From contig BGKB01000030.1 in the NCBI GenBank assembly GCA_003116975.1, positions 251,399 to 315,398 of the forward strand: 64,000 nucleotides of DNA. Direction: 5' to 3'. The position numbers and the translations under genes were made by a program. How positions within the stretch are numbered: position 1 is the first letter of the stretch; every line of letters begins with the position of its first letter. The DNA is from Aurantiochytrium sp. KH105. Its lineage: Eukaryota > Sar > Bigyra > Thraustochytrida > Thraustochytriidae. Shown here one piece after another: positions 31,255 through 42,517 of the stretch. The notes beneath the pieces are model-generated. The model saw only the letters and a list, made by a program, of their open reading frames with translations. It ran no database searches and had not been told where the DNA came from.

Positions 31255-34248
31255 TTAGTCCTGCGAGCCCGAACGAAGACCAAAGCCGCGGCGCAGGATT
31301 CCAGCGAGACCGGCATCGTAGGTTTGCGAATCTGCGTCGCCATCGACTTCATTGTCGGATTCACCAGCGGGTTGCTCAGGCTTGAGAGCGGTGAGCACGG
31401 GCTTGATCACACCCATACGCCGCAAAAGGCCAGCAACAAAAACGAGGAATGCAGTGCGGGCAGCAAGCACGCGCATAATGTCGATCAGAGGACACGCAAA
31501 GGCGACCCAGAAACTAACGCGCAAATGCGCCGGATGAGTTCCCTCAGCGTTGAGGCGACCGTGCGCATCAAGGGGATGCTTGATCTCGGGCACATAACAC
31601 AGAATAAAGTTGTACTTGTCGCGATGAGCCGAGGCGAAATCGTTGATCTCCCGCAGGAGATCCTCCATGAACGCCTCCGTCACGTCGGCCGCAGGTATGA
31701 GTGTGGTGAACTCTTGCGCGTGATTTTCCGAAGTGGACAGGTTGATCAGGTTCTGTCCGCGCACAATCTTGTTCGCGCGTCGAATCGCGCTGCCGTCATT
31801 GCGCACAAAGTCCGTTGTCAAGAGCCTGATGCGCGCGACTTGAAGCTTTTGATCTTCAATGAGAACGGTGTCACCCACGTCATAGGGGTGCATGCCAAAG
31901 AGGAAGATGACATTGTCAAAGGCTTCCTGCACCGAGCTGCCGAAAATGAACGAGTATCCCACAATGACCGTGCCAAAGCTTGCGAACAACGAGACGAAGT
32001 TGCTCGAGTACAAGGAGAGCCCAATGATTAGCACGACCATGGAAAGAAAAGACATGATGAGTCCGTCCATGCTGCGAATGACGGCTTGAGAATCGAGCAG
32101 GGTGAGCGCCAGGTTCGAGCGGGACTCAAACATGTCCAGCATGCTTTTGCGAAAACGTTGCCACGTAATGAAGCCTACCGACTCTGGATCAAGATAGTCC
32201 TTCCAGAGCTTGTCCCAGGGCACGGTGTGATCAACCTTGGACATGACTTGCACAAAGTCTGCAGCCGGAATCATTCGTAGCGCCACGCGGGTCGTGCTAA
32301 TGCTTGGGATGCTCGGCTCGCTTACAGTATGCTTGATTTCTGCTGGAGCGCTTGTGGGCGCCTCGGGTTCGGTGCCGAGATTGCCGCGCCGCAAGCTCGG
32401 TCGCTGGCGCATCATCTTCGTCAGCCGCCGCGTGTCTCGCGCGAGGTCGTCGTCGTGGATATCCATTGCTGCGCGGTTCAAATTGTACAGGCTGCTTTGA
32501 CGCACAAGGGGCATCTTGCGCCGAAGACGTTGCCAGTTTGCGCGAGGACGAGATTTGGGCCCAGACTCCTCGGTAGGGTTGCCATCAGGAGCCTCCGTGG
32601 TCGTGTTGTCTGCAGCATTGTCTGCAGCAGCTGGAGCATTGGCGTAAGAACTGCTCGCTTCGGTGGGAAGGGCATTGTTCTCGTCGGTGCCCTGCTCGCC
32701 GGAGGCATGGTCGTTTTGATCCGCGATCATCTCCTGCTGTTCCTGCTGTTGGCGCTCCTGCTCCTCGCGGGAGACTTCCACCGTAGGACCAAACGAGAGC
32801 GGGGCACTCATCGGCTCCACAGGAGAGTCTTGGGCTTCGTCGATTGCAGGGACTCGCATCTCCTGCTTGCGACGATGTGCATCTTCCTCGAGAAGGCCGA
32901 GAATGCGCGCAAAAATCTGGATCGCCACCGGACGCGCGCGCTTGACGAGCTTGACATCACGACCTAGCTTTTGCGGATTGTGGAATCCCGACGGCGGCTC
33001 GGAGCCGTCGACGTGATGAGAGTTGACGTACTGCGTCAGCGTCTGCCACACTTGCGGATCAACGCTGCCCTCCAAGGACATGGCGCGAGAAGTGTTGTAC
33101 AGGGTGTGGAAGAAGGGACTTCCGGCCGTGCCTCGCAGCCTGGTGATAAAGTGTTCCTGGGCGATTGACTCTTGGATGCGCGGGCGAAAGGAGCGCACAC
33201 CGAAATCCTGCGCCATCCACTGTCGAAGCAGCATCGACGCCATCATGGCAATGATGAGCAGCGCAAGGATTCCGAGCAGCCTCGGGACATGGTAGTATGC
33301 TCGAGCCCACGACTCGGCCACAGAGCCATCGTCCTTTCGAGGAACCGCCACGGCAAACGCAATGATCACGAGGAGCGTCCAGAACAGTCGACTGAGGCTG
33401 TCGCGTACAGTGGAAAAGTAAAAGGTGAGAGAGGTGAAGCGGTGCTCCATACCACTATTCGCTGATGACATGGCGATGAAAACGTCAAGGAGCATTCGCA
33501 AAAGAACGACAATGATGTCAGAGATCATGCCGCAAATGAAGACTGCCGACATGAAAAATAAGGTGCGGTAAAAGTAGCCCGAGTCGATCTTCGTGAAGAA
33601 GAGCACAATGAGCCCCGCCGCGAGGCAGATAACGCCTAGCAGGAAGAGCGCAATCTTGAACTTTCGATACTTGAGAAAGGTGTAAAGCGCGGCGCAGCGC
33701 GAGTGCGAGGCGGACTCGTCACCCACAAAGTCCTCAATGTCGAGGGCATCATCGAGCCAGGAATCTTCAGAGTCGTATCCGTCGGCTTCAGGCTCACTGT
33801 CGCCGCCTGCGCCGCCGCCTACAGTCGATAAATCCAGGGATCGAATGCTTCGTTCTGCGGCGTCAGCGTCACCTACAAAGCCAACGCGAAGGTTAAGAGA
33901 CCGGCGTGCGGGCTTGGCCTCTGGCTCGGGAGGCGGGGGAGCCACAGAGATGGAGGTCGTCACGAGTCCGGGTGCCCCTGAGGCAGTGTTGGCTCCTGGA
34001 TTGTAATTTGCTTGTGTGGACGCAATGGCTGCCGATGTCGCGTCCCTGAGCACAGTGCTCAGATCCACCTCCTCGGTCGCGCTCAAGGCGCGCGCAGACT
34101 CGACGCGCGTCTGCGCCGCGAGCTCGGCGGTCTGCGCATGACTCGGTTCGGGGGGATCGCAGATCACCTCGACCTGGTCCGCGCTTTCCACGAGGCCGGG
34201 TCTCTGCAAGAGCGGCGCCGTAGCCTGATTGTCGCGGTCGTCCTGCAT
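31255..34248 (-). CDS. MscS-type mechanosensitive ion channel, 997 aa
   Basis: ATG 34248 (MQDDRDNQATAPLL) is preferred; the open frame further upstream is Arg/Ala-rich and GC-driven. Membrane segments are seen at about 203-225, 230-265, 290-315 and 340-365, then a long cytosolic linker. The MscS core sits at about 705-830: two hydrophobic helices, then FASFGTVIVGYSFIFGSSVQEAFDNVIFLF (pore helix) and HPYDVGDTVLIEDQKLQVARIRLLTT, the classic MscS beta domain. A segment just before the core (YLDPESVGFITWQRFRKSML) resembles a degenerate EF-hand, the position where fungal Msy and plant MSL channels carry one. The family opens under membrane tension to release ions. The pore-lining helix is more polar than in bacterial MscS. 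Confidence 0.9.
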   Translation of the reverse strand: MQDDRDNQATAPLLQRPGLVESADQVEVICDPPEPSHAQTAELAAQTRVESARALSATEEVDLSTVLRDATSAAIASTQANYNPGANTASGAPGLVTTSISVAPPPPEPEAKPARRSLNLRVGFVGDADAAERSIRSLDLSTVGGGAGGDSEPEADGYDSEDSWLDDALDIEDFVGDESASHSRCAALYTFLKYRKFKIALFLLGVICLAAGLIVLFFTKIDSGYFYRTLFFMSAVFICGMISDIIVVLLRMLLDVFIAMSSANSGMEHRFTSLTFYFSTVRDSLSRLFWTLLVIIAFAVAVPRKDDGSVAESWARAYYHVPRLLGILALLIIAMMASMLLRQWMAQDFGVRSFRPRIQESIAQEHFITRLRGTAGSPFFHTLYNTSRAMSLEGSVDPQVWQTLTQYVNSHHVDGSEPPSGFHNPQKLGRDVKLVKRARPVAIQIFARILGLLEEDAHRRKQEMRVPAIDEAQDSPVEPMSAPLSFGPTVEVSREEQERQQQEQQEMIADQNDHASGEQGTDENNALPTEASSSYANAPAAADNAADNTTTEAPDGNPTEESGPKSRPRANWQRLRRKMPLVRQSSLYNLNRAAMDIHDDDLARDTRRLTKMMRQRPSLRRGNLGTEPEAPTSAPAEIKHTVSEPSIPSISTTRVALRMIPAADFVQVMSKVDHTVPWDKLWKDYLDPESVGFITWQRFRKSMLDMFESRSNLALTLLDSQAVIRSMDGLIMSFLSMVVLIIGLSLYSSNFVSLFASFGTVIVGYSFIFGSSVQEAFDNVIFLFGMHPYDVGDTVLIEDQKLQVARIRLLTTDFVRNDGSAIRRANKIVRGQNLINLSTSENHAQEFTTLIPAADVTEAFMEDLLREINDFASAHRDKYNFILCYVPEIKHPLDAHGRLNAEGTHPAHLRVSFWVAFACPLIDIMRVLAARTAFLVFVAGLLRRMGVIKPVLTALKPEQPAGESDNEVDGDADSQTYDAGLAGILRRGFGLRSGSQD

Positions 34249-34302
34249 GGCCACGGCGCCGCTTCCGTCGCGTCCCGCCTCGCAAGGAGGTAAGCCCCTC
34301 TG

Positions 34303-34334
<32 letters not shown>

Positions 34335-35232
34335 AGCTGCGCTTCGCCGGCGCCTCTTCGATGTCCAATGTCGCCGCGCCGCAAGCGCCTCTGCCTCCGC
34401 CTCCGTCCGCTCCGTCCACCTCCTCGTCCGCGGCGCGCGTCGCGCGCAGGGGCGCGCGCTGTCTGCGTCCGCGCGTCGCGTGCCGCGCCGTCGGGCCGCG
34501 TGCGCCTGCGCGTCGTCTATCTTTCGCCTCCCTCGCGAAGGCGGTTTGCTCTGCGCGAGAGTCTCGCCGCCCCCGAGTCCCTTCTTTCCCTCTCTCCGGC
34601 CGGGTCACAAGTCTGCCCCGCGAGGCGGACTCGGGAAGCCCGAGCTCGCGGAGCACGGCTCGGCTCGGCTCGGCTCGGCCTGGCACTGCGTGGCGCCAGC
34701 AGCGCAGGCCCAGCCGCTTCGCGCGGGCGCCGCGAGGAATGTCGACGTCGACGTCGATACCGGAATCAGAATCGGCGCCGCGACCGCCGTGGTGGCGGCG
34801 GGTCCGGCACGTGCCCGGCATGTTTTCTCGGCAAGCTCGTGGCCAGCCAGCCAGCCAGCCAGCCAGCCGCTGCGAGCAATGACCGGTCGATGCGGATGAT
34901 TGGATGGATGACTTCGGGGCGCGTGGACGGAGGCACGGGTTTGGCTGGCTGTGGCTGGCTGCAAGCGACGCAGCAAACGCTGCCGCGATTGGCAGCGGCA
35001 GCGGCCGGCGGTGTTGTGGTCGAGGCGAATTACGCGAGCAGACAAGAAGATGTAAGTATAAAGCAAACGAAAAGAGAAGCTCAAATTTGATTCTTGTTTG
35101 TCATTGGTTTTCGGAGAAGTGGATGTGATGTCGCATGTGAATCTACTACATGTTTGATGCACCGCAACATTACATAAGAGATGTGCCACGGGAGGACTCC
35201 GTTTTCAGCAAAAAGGAAAATAAAAAGGCGGG
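34249..35232. other. Upstream region of MscS gene, 984 bp
   Basis: GC-rich with short repeats: (CTG)n at about 34297-34335, a (CTCGG)n patch at 34660-34677 and (GCCA)n at about 34838-34866. The MscS frame is open into it, but only with low-complexity sequence. No gene is supported. Confidence 0.4.
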
Positions 35233-35258
35233 CTATGTCGCCTTTGCGTTGCTAAAAG

Positions 35259-35295
<37 letters not shown>

Positions 35296-37215
35296 GATGA
35301 TGATGTTGTTGTTGTTGTTGTTGTTGTTGATGATGATGGTGTTGTTATTTTTGACTTTGTTGGGCCCATTCGTATTGTTTGTCACGTTTGAAATCGCAGT
35401 CTGGGCGGATGCAAGCTTTGGATCACTAAAGACTGCTCCCGCGAGTGGCGGAACGTTGCCGCTAAGCACGCGCCAACGCACACGCAGCTCGTCTCTCGTC
35501 ATGTGGAAGCCATCGGACCCAAGTCCTGAGCTGTCATCATCCTCGTCCTCGTCCTCATCCTCATCATCGTCCTCTTCGTCGTCATCATCATCATCGTCGT
35601 CGTCATCATCGTCATTATCGCAGACGTCTCCATCCTCGCATGCATCGCTTGCATCGGCGCGACCAAGGTCGACAGCAGAAGCGCTCCCCACTTGGTCGTC
35701 TTTGCCAGCGCCATCTGTTCGTGTCAATGCTTCGTCGCTCAGATTACGCACAGAGCCCGAGGCGAGTACGTCTGGTGCGCTCTCGTTGCTGTCCGATGAA
35801 CGTGAAAAGACATTGAGGCGCGGAGAGGACATGGAACTGACCCGGGGACGCCGCGCACGTGCAACCGCTGAGGATGCCGAGGACATGAGGGAAGAAACGG
35901 GAGCCGCTGTGCTCGGGGGGCGTGCGTAGGTCCCTTGCGTCGCCGTAGGGTCAGATGATGACGAAGCGGGAGATGGTCCGGTACCCGTGCTACCTGATCC
36001 GTTCAAGGACGAGATCGCTGCGGATGCACCCTTTTCATCCTTGGCCTTTTTCTTTTTCTTCTTGTTGTCTTGAAGACGGACCAAGCGTTGAAAGTCCATG
36101 AGGCTCTCTGTCAAGCGAAACTCGTGTTGCAGCAATCGTACGGCTAGCTTGCCTTGCACGAAACGTTGTCGCCGACGCGAGAGATCCTCTCTGTGTTCCA
36201 AGGTAAACCATTGCTCAGTCTTGAGCGGCATTGCGCGCATCTGCTCACCCGAAATGGTAACACGGCCTAGAAAGTCGTCCGTAGAGAACATGTCATGGTC
36301 AAAAACGTCCAAAGTGAGCTTGTCATCGTCTTGAATAGCACTCGGAAAACCAAGGTACAGCTTTTGGTTCCACTCTGGCTCGAGTGTGCGACGCTCCACA
36401 TGCGTATGGCCAAGTCGGCTTCCATTGAGCGAAATAACACAATACGGATCGGAACGCCCAAAGCGATCGGCGCGCGCAAGTCCCGTTGCACGCACCACGT
36501 GAATAATGTTTGTCTTCACGGTGTGCACCGCCTCCTCCTCTAACGAGTCGACGGGCCACACGGACACATTGCGCGCAGGGAAGAGAGGCGTCAGTCGCCG
36601 CTGCCGCTGAAAGGCTTGGCGAACGAGGGCGTCCCGGAAATGGCGATCCGAGCAGACCCACTCCTTGCCGTTGCGACCAAGCAAGTGAAGACTGATGCGC
36701 GGTCCATTTTCGAATTTGCGCACAATGAGCTTGTACGTGCCGCTATTCTCGACGATCAATTCGGCAATGACGGCGAATCGTCGCGGGCGCTCTCCATAAT
36801 GTGCAGAGAACTCCTCCAAGAGCCGAACTCTGACGCCTGATTCCAGGTCAACTTTGCTGTTGCTGCCTATTGGCAATGGTGCGTTTCGGCGGACGAGAAC
36901 GGATCGTCGCACCGCCTCTGGATTTGCGCGCCCCGCGCATGATCCGGCAAAGAGCTTGTCATTGGTCGCTGTCTGCTTTGCACCTGCCTTCTCCCCACCC
37001 CCTGCGCGCGGACTTGAGCGAGGGCTTGAAGTATGCCCGGAGGCGCCTTTGCCAGGCACTGCCTCCTTGGCATGCTCGTTTGCGCCCGCCAAAGGTGCGC
37101 TCGAGGTTTCGGGAAAGCTTTCAGAGGCCTTTTGGTCCAAGGTCGTACTCGACTTTTTCTCTGAAGCAGTCTCTTGCTTTGGTTGGTCTCGCTCTTGTTG
37201 TTGTTGTTGTTGTTG

Positions 37216-37256
<41 letters not shown>

Positions 37257-38829
37257 CATTGCAGACGTTGGCGATTTCTAAATAAAGAGCATTCGTGTTG
37301 ATGTCCTTGGAGACCACCATGTTGTTGCCTTTGTCGCCACGCAGCACACCAGCCTGGACTGCGGCCCCCAACGCAGCGATATGAAGATTCGGGGTCCATT
37401 TTGGATAAAAGACTTGTGCGCCGGATGCCTTGACGGCTCCAAGAATGGCTTTGTATACGCCAGGAAGCTGAACGCCACCGCCAACAACGACCATCTTGTC
37501 CAAAACGACCTCGCTAGAGCCTAAGACCTCCTTGATGACAGACGCCAACGTTTCATAGAGATGCTGGTTGACACGCTTGAACCACTCGAGTTGCTGCCCC
37601 AAACGCCGCACCTGGGGGTCCGTGGAGCGAGGGTCCACCTTTGCTGCCTGATCAAGCAAGTCGAAGCACAAGCGTCGGCTTTCCTCTTCAATTTCCGGGT
37701 TGCCAACGTCAATGTCTTCACCTCTGGAGCGTCGCTGACGCACGAGCGCCTCGCTGACGGCTGCAATAAAGGCCGCATTCGTGACGAGCTTGGTGGATAG
37801 AGTTGACAAGCTCGCGAATATTTCTTGCGCATGGTAGCCCGCGCAGCTGATTTGTACAAGGCCAACGCGAGTCGCACCAGCACCAACGTCGACGACTAGC
37901 ACTTTGCGCACACGAGTCCCATACGAGGAGCTCGTTCTTGAGGACGAGGATGCCGTTGAAGAAGAAGGAGAGGCGAGGGACATGCCAAGAAGATTCGGCG
38001 TTGAGGCGCTTCCTCGCATGGATGGATCTCCGCGAGACAGCTTCCGCCGTGAATCTGTGCGTTGTTGTTCAGCCCCAAAACTGGTTTGTGAGGATGAGCC
38101 GGAAACTTCGATTGCGCCCCGAGCTTCACTCACAAGTTCGTGCTCGCGCGCCGCAGCTTCTACCCCCGCAGAGGCTGCCAATGTCTGTGAGGGCCTTGCG
38201 CTCGTCAACGTCCGTGCTGATGGCGATGAAGAAAGTGATGATGACTGCGCAGATGCAGAATGAGATGGCGATGATGCCGCTGCATTCGTGTTTACATGCG
38301 GCGCAGACGAGGAAGACGAGGGCGTCGAGGCCTTGTGGCCTGCCAATTGGTAGGCCCACTCACCCAGACAAACGGCCAGCGGCGTTGTGATAAAGTGGGT
38401 GACAGCAAAGTTGGCTCCGCACTTTGACGCTGCGTCTTCGATGGCCATACGATAGTATGACTCGCTGCTTGACGTCGTGACGACGACTTTGGAGAATTCG
38501 AGCGACTCGGCATCTCGGCTGTAGTGTGAAGCCACGGCGCTCCGTACCTGCGCAAAGATGGCGGCGCATTTCGCCACGAACTCTTCTCGCAATCGTTCCC
38601 AGGCGTTTTCGCCGAGGTCGTCAATGTCTGCGTGCAAAAAGGCGATGCCGGGTCCTGCCACGGCGTACTCCTCGCTGGCGCCACCTTTGGCCCGTTTGAG
38701 CGCGAGCACGTGGGCACGTTTCCTGGACCCAGACCAGACGCAGGCCCGGACAAAGTCCGAGCCCAAATCAATGCCCAGCGCCACGCGCTTCCGCCGCATG
38801 CTTCCCAGCGCACGGAGCCGCGCCTCCAT
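35233..38829 (-). CDS. HSP70-type ATPase domain fused to a C2 domain, 1,198 aa
   Basis: ATG 38829 gives MEARLRALGSMRRK; Met 11 is an alternative. The actin/HSP70 ATPase fold spans about residues 14-500: phosphate-1 loop VALGIDLGSDFVRACVWS, connect segment VLVVDVGAGATRVGLV and adenosine motif MVVVGGGVQLPGVYKAI. It is broken by a Ser-rich disordered insert (about 165-310). No HSP70 substrate-binding domain follows. Instead come a polyQ run (about 524-545, from CAA then CAG codons), a beta-rich segment (about 670-750) and a C2 domain (about 770-900) with DRFGRSDPYC, LEPEWNQKLYL and VFDHDMFSTDDFLG supplying Ca-binding Asp residues. The tail is disordered with a D/E run (about 1068-1098) and poly-Asn (about 1163-1195). 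The membrane-directed, chaperone-like ATPase idea is inference. Confidence 0.85.
35259..35346 (+). repeat. (GTT)n / AAC microsatellite coding poly-Asn
   Basis: Nearly continuous GTT triplets, interrupted by two or three GATGAT blocks, lie inside the last 35 codons of the HSP70-C2 gene. They encode Asn with a few Ile. Confidence 0.85.
37197..37256 (+). repeat. (TTG)n-(CTG)n microsatellite coding polyQ
   Basis: About ten TTG then nine CTG triplets, read as CAG then CAA on the coding strand, give an uninterrupted Gln tract in the HSP70-C2 gene. Confidence 0.85.
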
Positions 38830-39804
38830 CGTCGCGCCCCTTACCTCTCCCGCCCGCCGCGCGCGCGCGAGCCGCAAGGGGACTCTCGCCTCGTGCTCTT
38901 GATCTTCTTCTGCTGCTGCTGCTGCCGCTTCTTCTTCGCGCCAAGTCGGATCGCTGCTCCCGCTCGGCGCTGCCCCGCTCTGCGCTGCGCGGCCTCCGCG
39001 GCGCAGGCCTCCGCCCGGACGCTCGCTGCCCGGGCCGCCGGGGCGCCGCGCGCGAGGCCTCCTCGGCTTCGAGCTCGTTTGTTTCTCAAGTTGGTTGTTT
39101 GTTTCTTTCTTTCTTTGTTTGTTTGTTTCTCTCTTTCTTTCTTTCTTTCTTCAAGTTTGATTTGTTGTGTCTCGTTCTTTGGCTCAACTTGTTTTCTTTC
39201 TTGCCAGTCTTGTAAGGCTTGCTCGTTTTGGCGCGAGCAACACGCCACGCCCGCGGCGACGCTTTTTGCAAGGATGGCTTGCTTTCTGCTTGCGATGTTT
39301 CTGTAGGAAGCTAAAGTCTCATCTGGAGAAGAGTGAGTTCGGACCTTGTTTCGTTCATTCAACTCGAGTGGCGAAAGAAGCAACGTTGAAAAGTATGCTC
39401 TTGGCTTGAACGATGTCAGCAGCTGCTACCAGAGAGACAAACACAGTTTGCAAAAAGATGAGCACATGCGGGCAATTTGCTAAGGTTTCACAAGTGATGG
39501 CAAAAGAAAGCTTTTCAGGAAAGGCTGAGCTACGCGTCGCTTCGCTCTCGCTTATCACCTTTTTCAAGATGAGCCACGTGCGCGCACTCGCTGAAGAATT
39601 TACATTCTGGCCAAATCTCGACCTTAATGTGTAGTATGTGTCAAAGCAAACGCTGAGGAAAAGGACTCGGAGAGTGGCCAAAGCACGCAGACCCTCAAAA
39701 GAGCACAACAAGATTCTCGAAGCAACACGAGCAAGAGCTATTCTTATAAGTTGTATGGGGTTAAAGAGGATGAAGAAAAGCACTCATCAATCTCGACACA
39801 GTCT
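38830..39804. other. Spacer, 975 bp
   Basis: This is the upstream region of the HSP70-C2 gene. It has a GC-rich part (38880-39070), then (TTTC)n and (TTTG)n tracts at about 39090-39150. A plus-strand ORF at 39413-39634 (73 codons) looks mildly protein-like but has no match or neighbour support. Confidence 0.4.
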
Positions 39805-41545
39805 CTACGCCTCAGCCTCCGTGAAGAGCGTGCCGTAGAGCTCGAGAAAGCTAAGGACGAGGAACATGGTGCCCGTCGATGTCGGGCCTGTCTGCATCAC
39901 GCGGAAAAAGCGAAAGGGCCCCGCCTGGGACACAGCCCGCTCGGGAACACGCCAGGTCGCCAGATGCATCTTGCCGTCGAGGGCGGTATCATTTTCGTGC
40001 ACCTTGAGGGTCGCCCAGTTGGTGTTGTCCTTGCTGCCTTGCAAAACCCAGTTGCGAGGAATGTGATCCTGGCCATTGACATAGTACCCCAAAGTATAGT
40101 GAGAAGGGGCCATGGGACTCGGCAGCTCGACGGACACCCAGCTCGAAAGAGCGGAATCCGTCTCAAAAAAGGCTCCGTCATGGTGCTTAAAGGCAGAGAG
40201 ACTAGCGAGATCACCTTCGATGCGGGAGCTGGCACGAAGCACGATCAAAAACGGGTCGTCGGGTGAAAAGAGGGCAGGGTTCGAAAACACCTGCGTGTTG
40301 CCCCGCGTGCCCAAATAGTGCACGACTCCACGTTGGTCTTCGTCATCCTCAAAAGGAATGACCGCCTTGATTTTGTAGGTGTGCGCGTGTCCACCATCCG
40401 CGGCCCCATTGTTGTCCATTTCACCGCTGAATCTTCGGGGCGAGGCGCTGGGAATACCTTGCTGTTGCGCATGATGGCGCTGCTGCGCGTGTGAGTAAGG
40501 AGTGCCGAGCGCGCTCGCACCGCCGTCGATTCCGAGCCCAGCAAAGCCGCCAACGGGATCTCCATTACTGCGCGGGCTCGCGCCACCTTGGCCGCCAGCT
40601 CGCGAGGCAAAGGTCGAGCCGTTGGCGCCATTTGCGCCTGCACTGCCATCGCGGAGAAGACGTCGGCGTTGCGCCTCCTCATCGACTGCCGCGGGCGTTC
40701 CCACGAGCACTACGGGAGGAGCGGCCTGATCAAAGTGCACCATTTCGATGCCTTCGATGGCACGCTGAATCTCCTTGTCTTGGCAAAAATAGAACTTGAC
40801 GCCGCGGTCCTCGCCGCCGCCAGGGACTACCACAGTGCCCTCTGTGGCTTCTCCCGAGCCGGAAAAGCGTGCAGCATCCTGCTGTGCCAGGTCGTCCTCA
40901 CGCTCAATGGCTTGGGCCGAAGATTCGAGGGCTTCGAGAAGTGCATTGAGCGGTTCATTGAGCGCTCCCAAGGTGGCATTGCCCGTGCCTTCGTTGAGGC
41001 CCTGGATTGCCGCGCACGCCTTGGATAGACGCTGACCCTCGTGCACGAGTTCTTCGAGGCGACCATTTTGATCGTCGTCTTGCACCTCGTAAACGCCCTT
41101 GCAGTCGCGAAGGAGCTCGGCTTCCTTTGCGCGCAGGACTTCGTGGAGGTTGTGAAAGTACGCCTTGATTTCCTCTTGCGCGCGCGTGCGCTCAGCAGAG
41201 CTCCATTCGCGACCGCGCTCGAGACGGGCGATGGCGCCACGCAGGCGCTGGCCCTGCTCATTTGCCTGCGCGAGTCCAGCGTTCAGAACCTTGCCAGTCT
41301 TGCTGAGTGTCTCGGCGACCATACGAAGGTCCTTCTCCGCTGCTCGCTCCTTTTTCTCCTTGGCGCGAGTCATGGCACTCATCGAGTTCCCATACCCGGC
41401 GCCTTGGTACTGCTCGCCGGCGATGTTGTTGTTGTTGTTGTTGCTGCTGCCGCCGTAGTCTTGATATCTCGGCGAGCTCCCTGCCGACCCGCTCCCGGTA
41501 TATCTCGGGCTGGCACCAGAGCTGCTAGCGTGCACGCCGCCGGCC

Positions 41546-41597
<52 letters not shown>

Positions 41598-41676
41598 TCG
41601 CCGAGGCCGAGGGAGGCGGGTCATCGGGCGGTGGTGGCGGCACCATGTACCCGTTCCCGCCGAGCTCCTGCTCCAT
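39805..41676 (-). CDS. Coiled-coil protein with C-terminal discoidin-like (F5/8-type) domain, 623 aa
   Basis: ATG 41676 (MEQELGGNGYMVPPPPP) is chosen. The N-terminus is Pro/Ser/Gly-rich with an uninterrupted polyGly tract from (GCC)n codons (about 41540-41600). A coiled coil follows at about residues 115-270 (AKEKKERAAEKDLRMVAETL ... REWSSAERTRAQEEIKAYFH), then a disordered linker. A beta-sandwich lies at about 460-620: GVVHYLGTRGNTQVFSNP, LSSWVSVELPSPMAPSHYTL, NWVLQGSKDNTNWATLKVHE and FRFFRVMQTGPTSTG, ending SFLELYGTLF. This matches the intracellular discoidin-like domain found beside BTB or HECT domains in plants and animals. No signal peptide is seen, so a cytosolic scaffold role is likely. 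Confidence 0.85.
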
Positions 41677-42215
41677 CGCACGTCCTTGGATCGGCGCGCG
41701 CGGGCTCGGCTCCGCTCCGCAACCGCCCGCTCCGCCGCGCTGCGCTGCGCTGGGCCGTGCAGCTCCGCCCGCTCCGCGCAGGCAGGCAGGCAGCCTGGCA
41801 AGCCTCGCGCGCCAAGTGACTCTGCTCTGCTCTGCTCTGCTCTGCTCGACAGAAGAAGGCAAAAGCAAATCGAGGTCAACAGCACGAAAAGGGATCCCTC
41901 GCCGTCAGTGCGCTATGCGCGCCGCAAGTCGCTTATACCGCCCCGCGCAAGTGCCCCTTGCCCGCTGCAAGTGCGCCCGCCAGACGTGCGTGCACAACCA
42001 ATTTTTTTTAAGACCGTCTTTTTATAAGAGCAGGAGCAAAAATATACGGAGATTTGACAGACCCGAAAATCCGCACTTGCGTTTCGCAGACCGCGGCGAG
42101 GACGCCTGGCTTCGGCTTGGCCTGGAGAGCGCGAATCTGGTCTTTTCGAGCCACGAAATTTCGTAGACGGAAAGTTATCGCGTTTGCGGGCCGCGTGGGG
42201 TGGTGGTAATAGGCG
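41677..42215. promoter_or_regulatory. Upstream region of discoidin gene with CGCAAGTG motifs
   Basis: Between 41920 and 41980, and again near 42073, the sequence carries CGCAAGTCGC, GCGCAAGTGCC, TGCAAGTGCG and CGCACTTGCG. These are the same motif as in the ferredoxin/SELENOK spacer. A (CTCTG)n patch is at about 41822-41845. Promoter function is inferred from position. Confidence 0.45.
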
Positions 42216-42517
42216 CTAATATGGGCAGAGAGTTCCCAGTCGTAATAGGGCAAAGGTAGACGCAAAAGCGCCAAATAAGGTACCAATGACTGTTGAAATT
42301 CCCAGCATCCTGAACAAGCTCCTGGTGTAGTGAGCGATGACGTCTTGTTCGAGGGACCGCTTTGGGGAGTACACTTGCTAAATGTGTTTTGTTGTGGCAC
42401 ATTTCTTGGTCCTCGTCGGCCTGGGCGTCATGCTTCAACGAGCGGTGCANCCTTATGAGGAACGCATCAAGTTGCTCATCGGGCAGCTCAGCACTCAACA
42501 GAAGGCTCGAGAGCAAG
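42216..42517 (-). CDS. Possible C-terminal exons of a small membrane protein
   Basis: Exon 42517-42401 (begins after an acceptor TTTCAG; reads SAELPDEQLDAFLIR...HRSLKHDAQADEDQE) is joined by a 79-nt GTGCCA...CACCAG intron to exon 42321-42216. The second exon reads SLFRMLGISTVIGTLFGAFA then STFALLRLGTLCPY and stop, and would form one membrane helix. Frames agree across the junction. The one undetermined base (N at 42450) lies in the first exon. No start was found, and a competing plus-strand ORF (42382-42714) covers part of the same DNA, so confidence is low. Confidence 0.3.
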
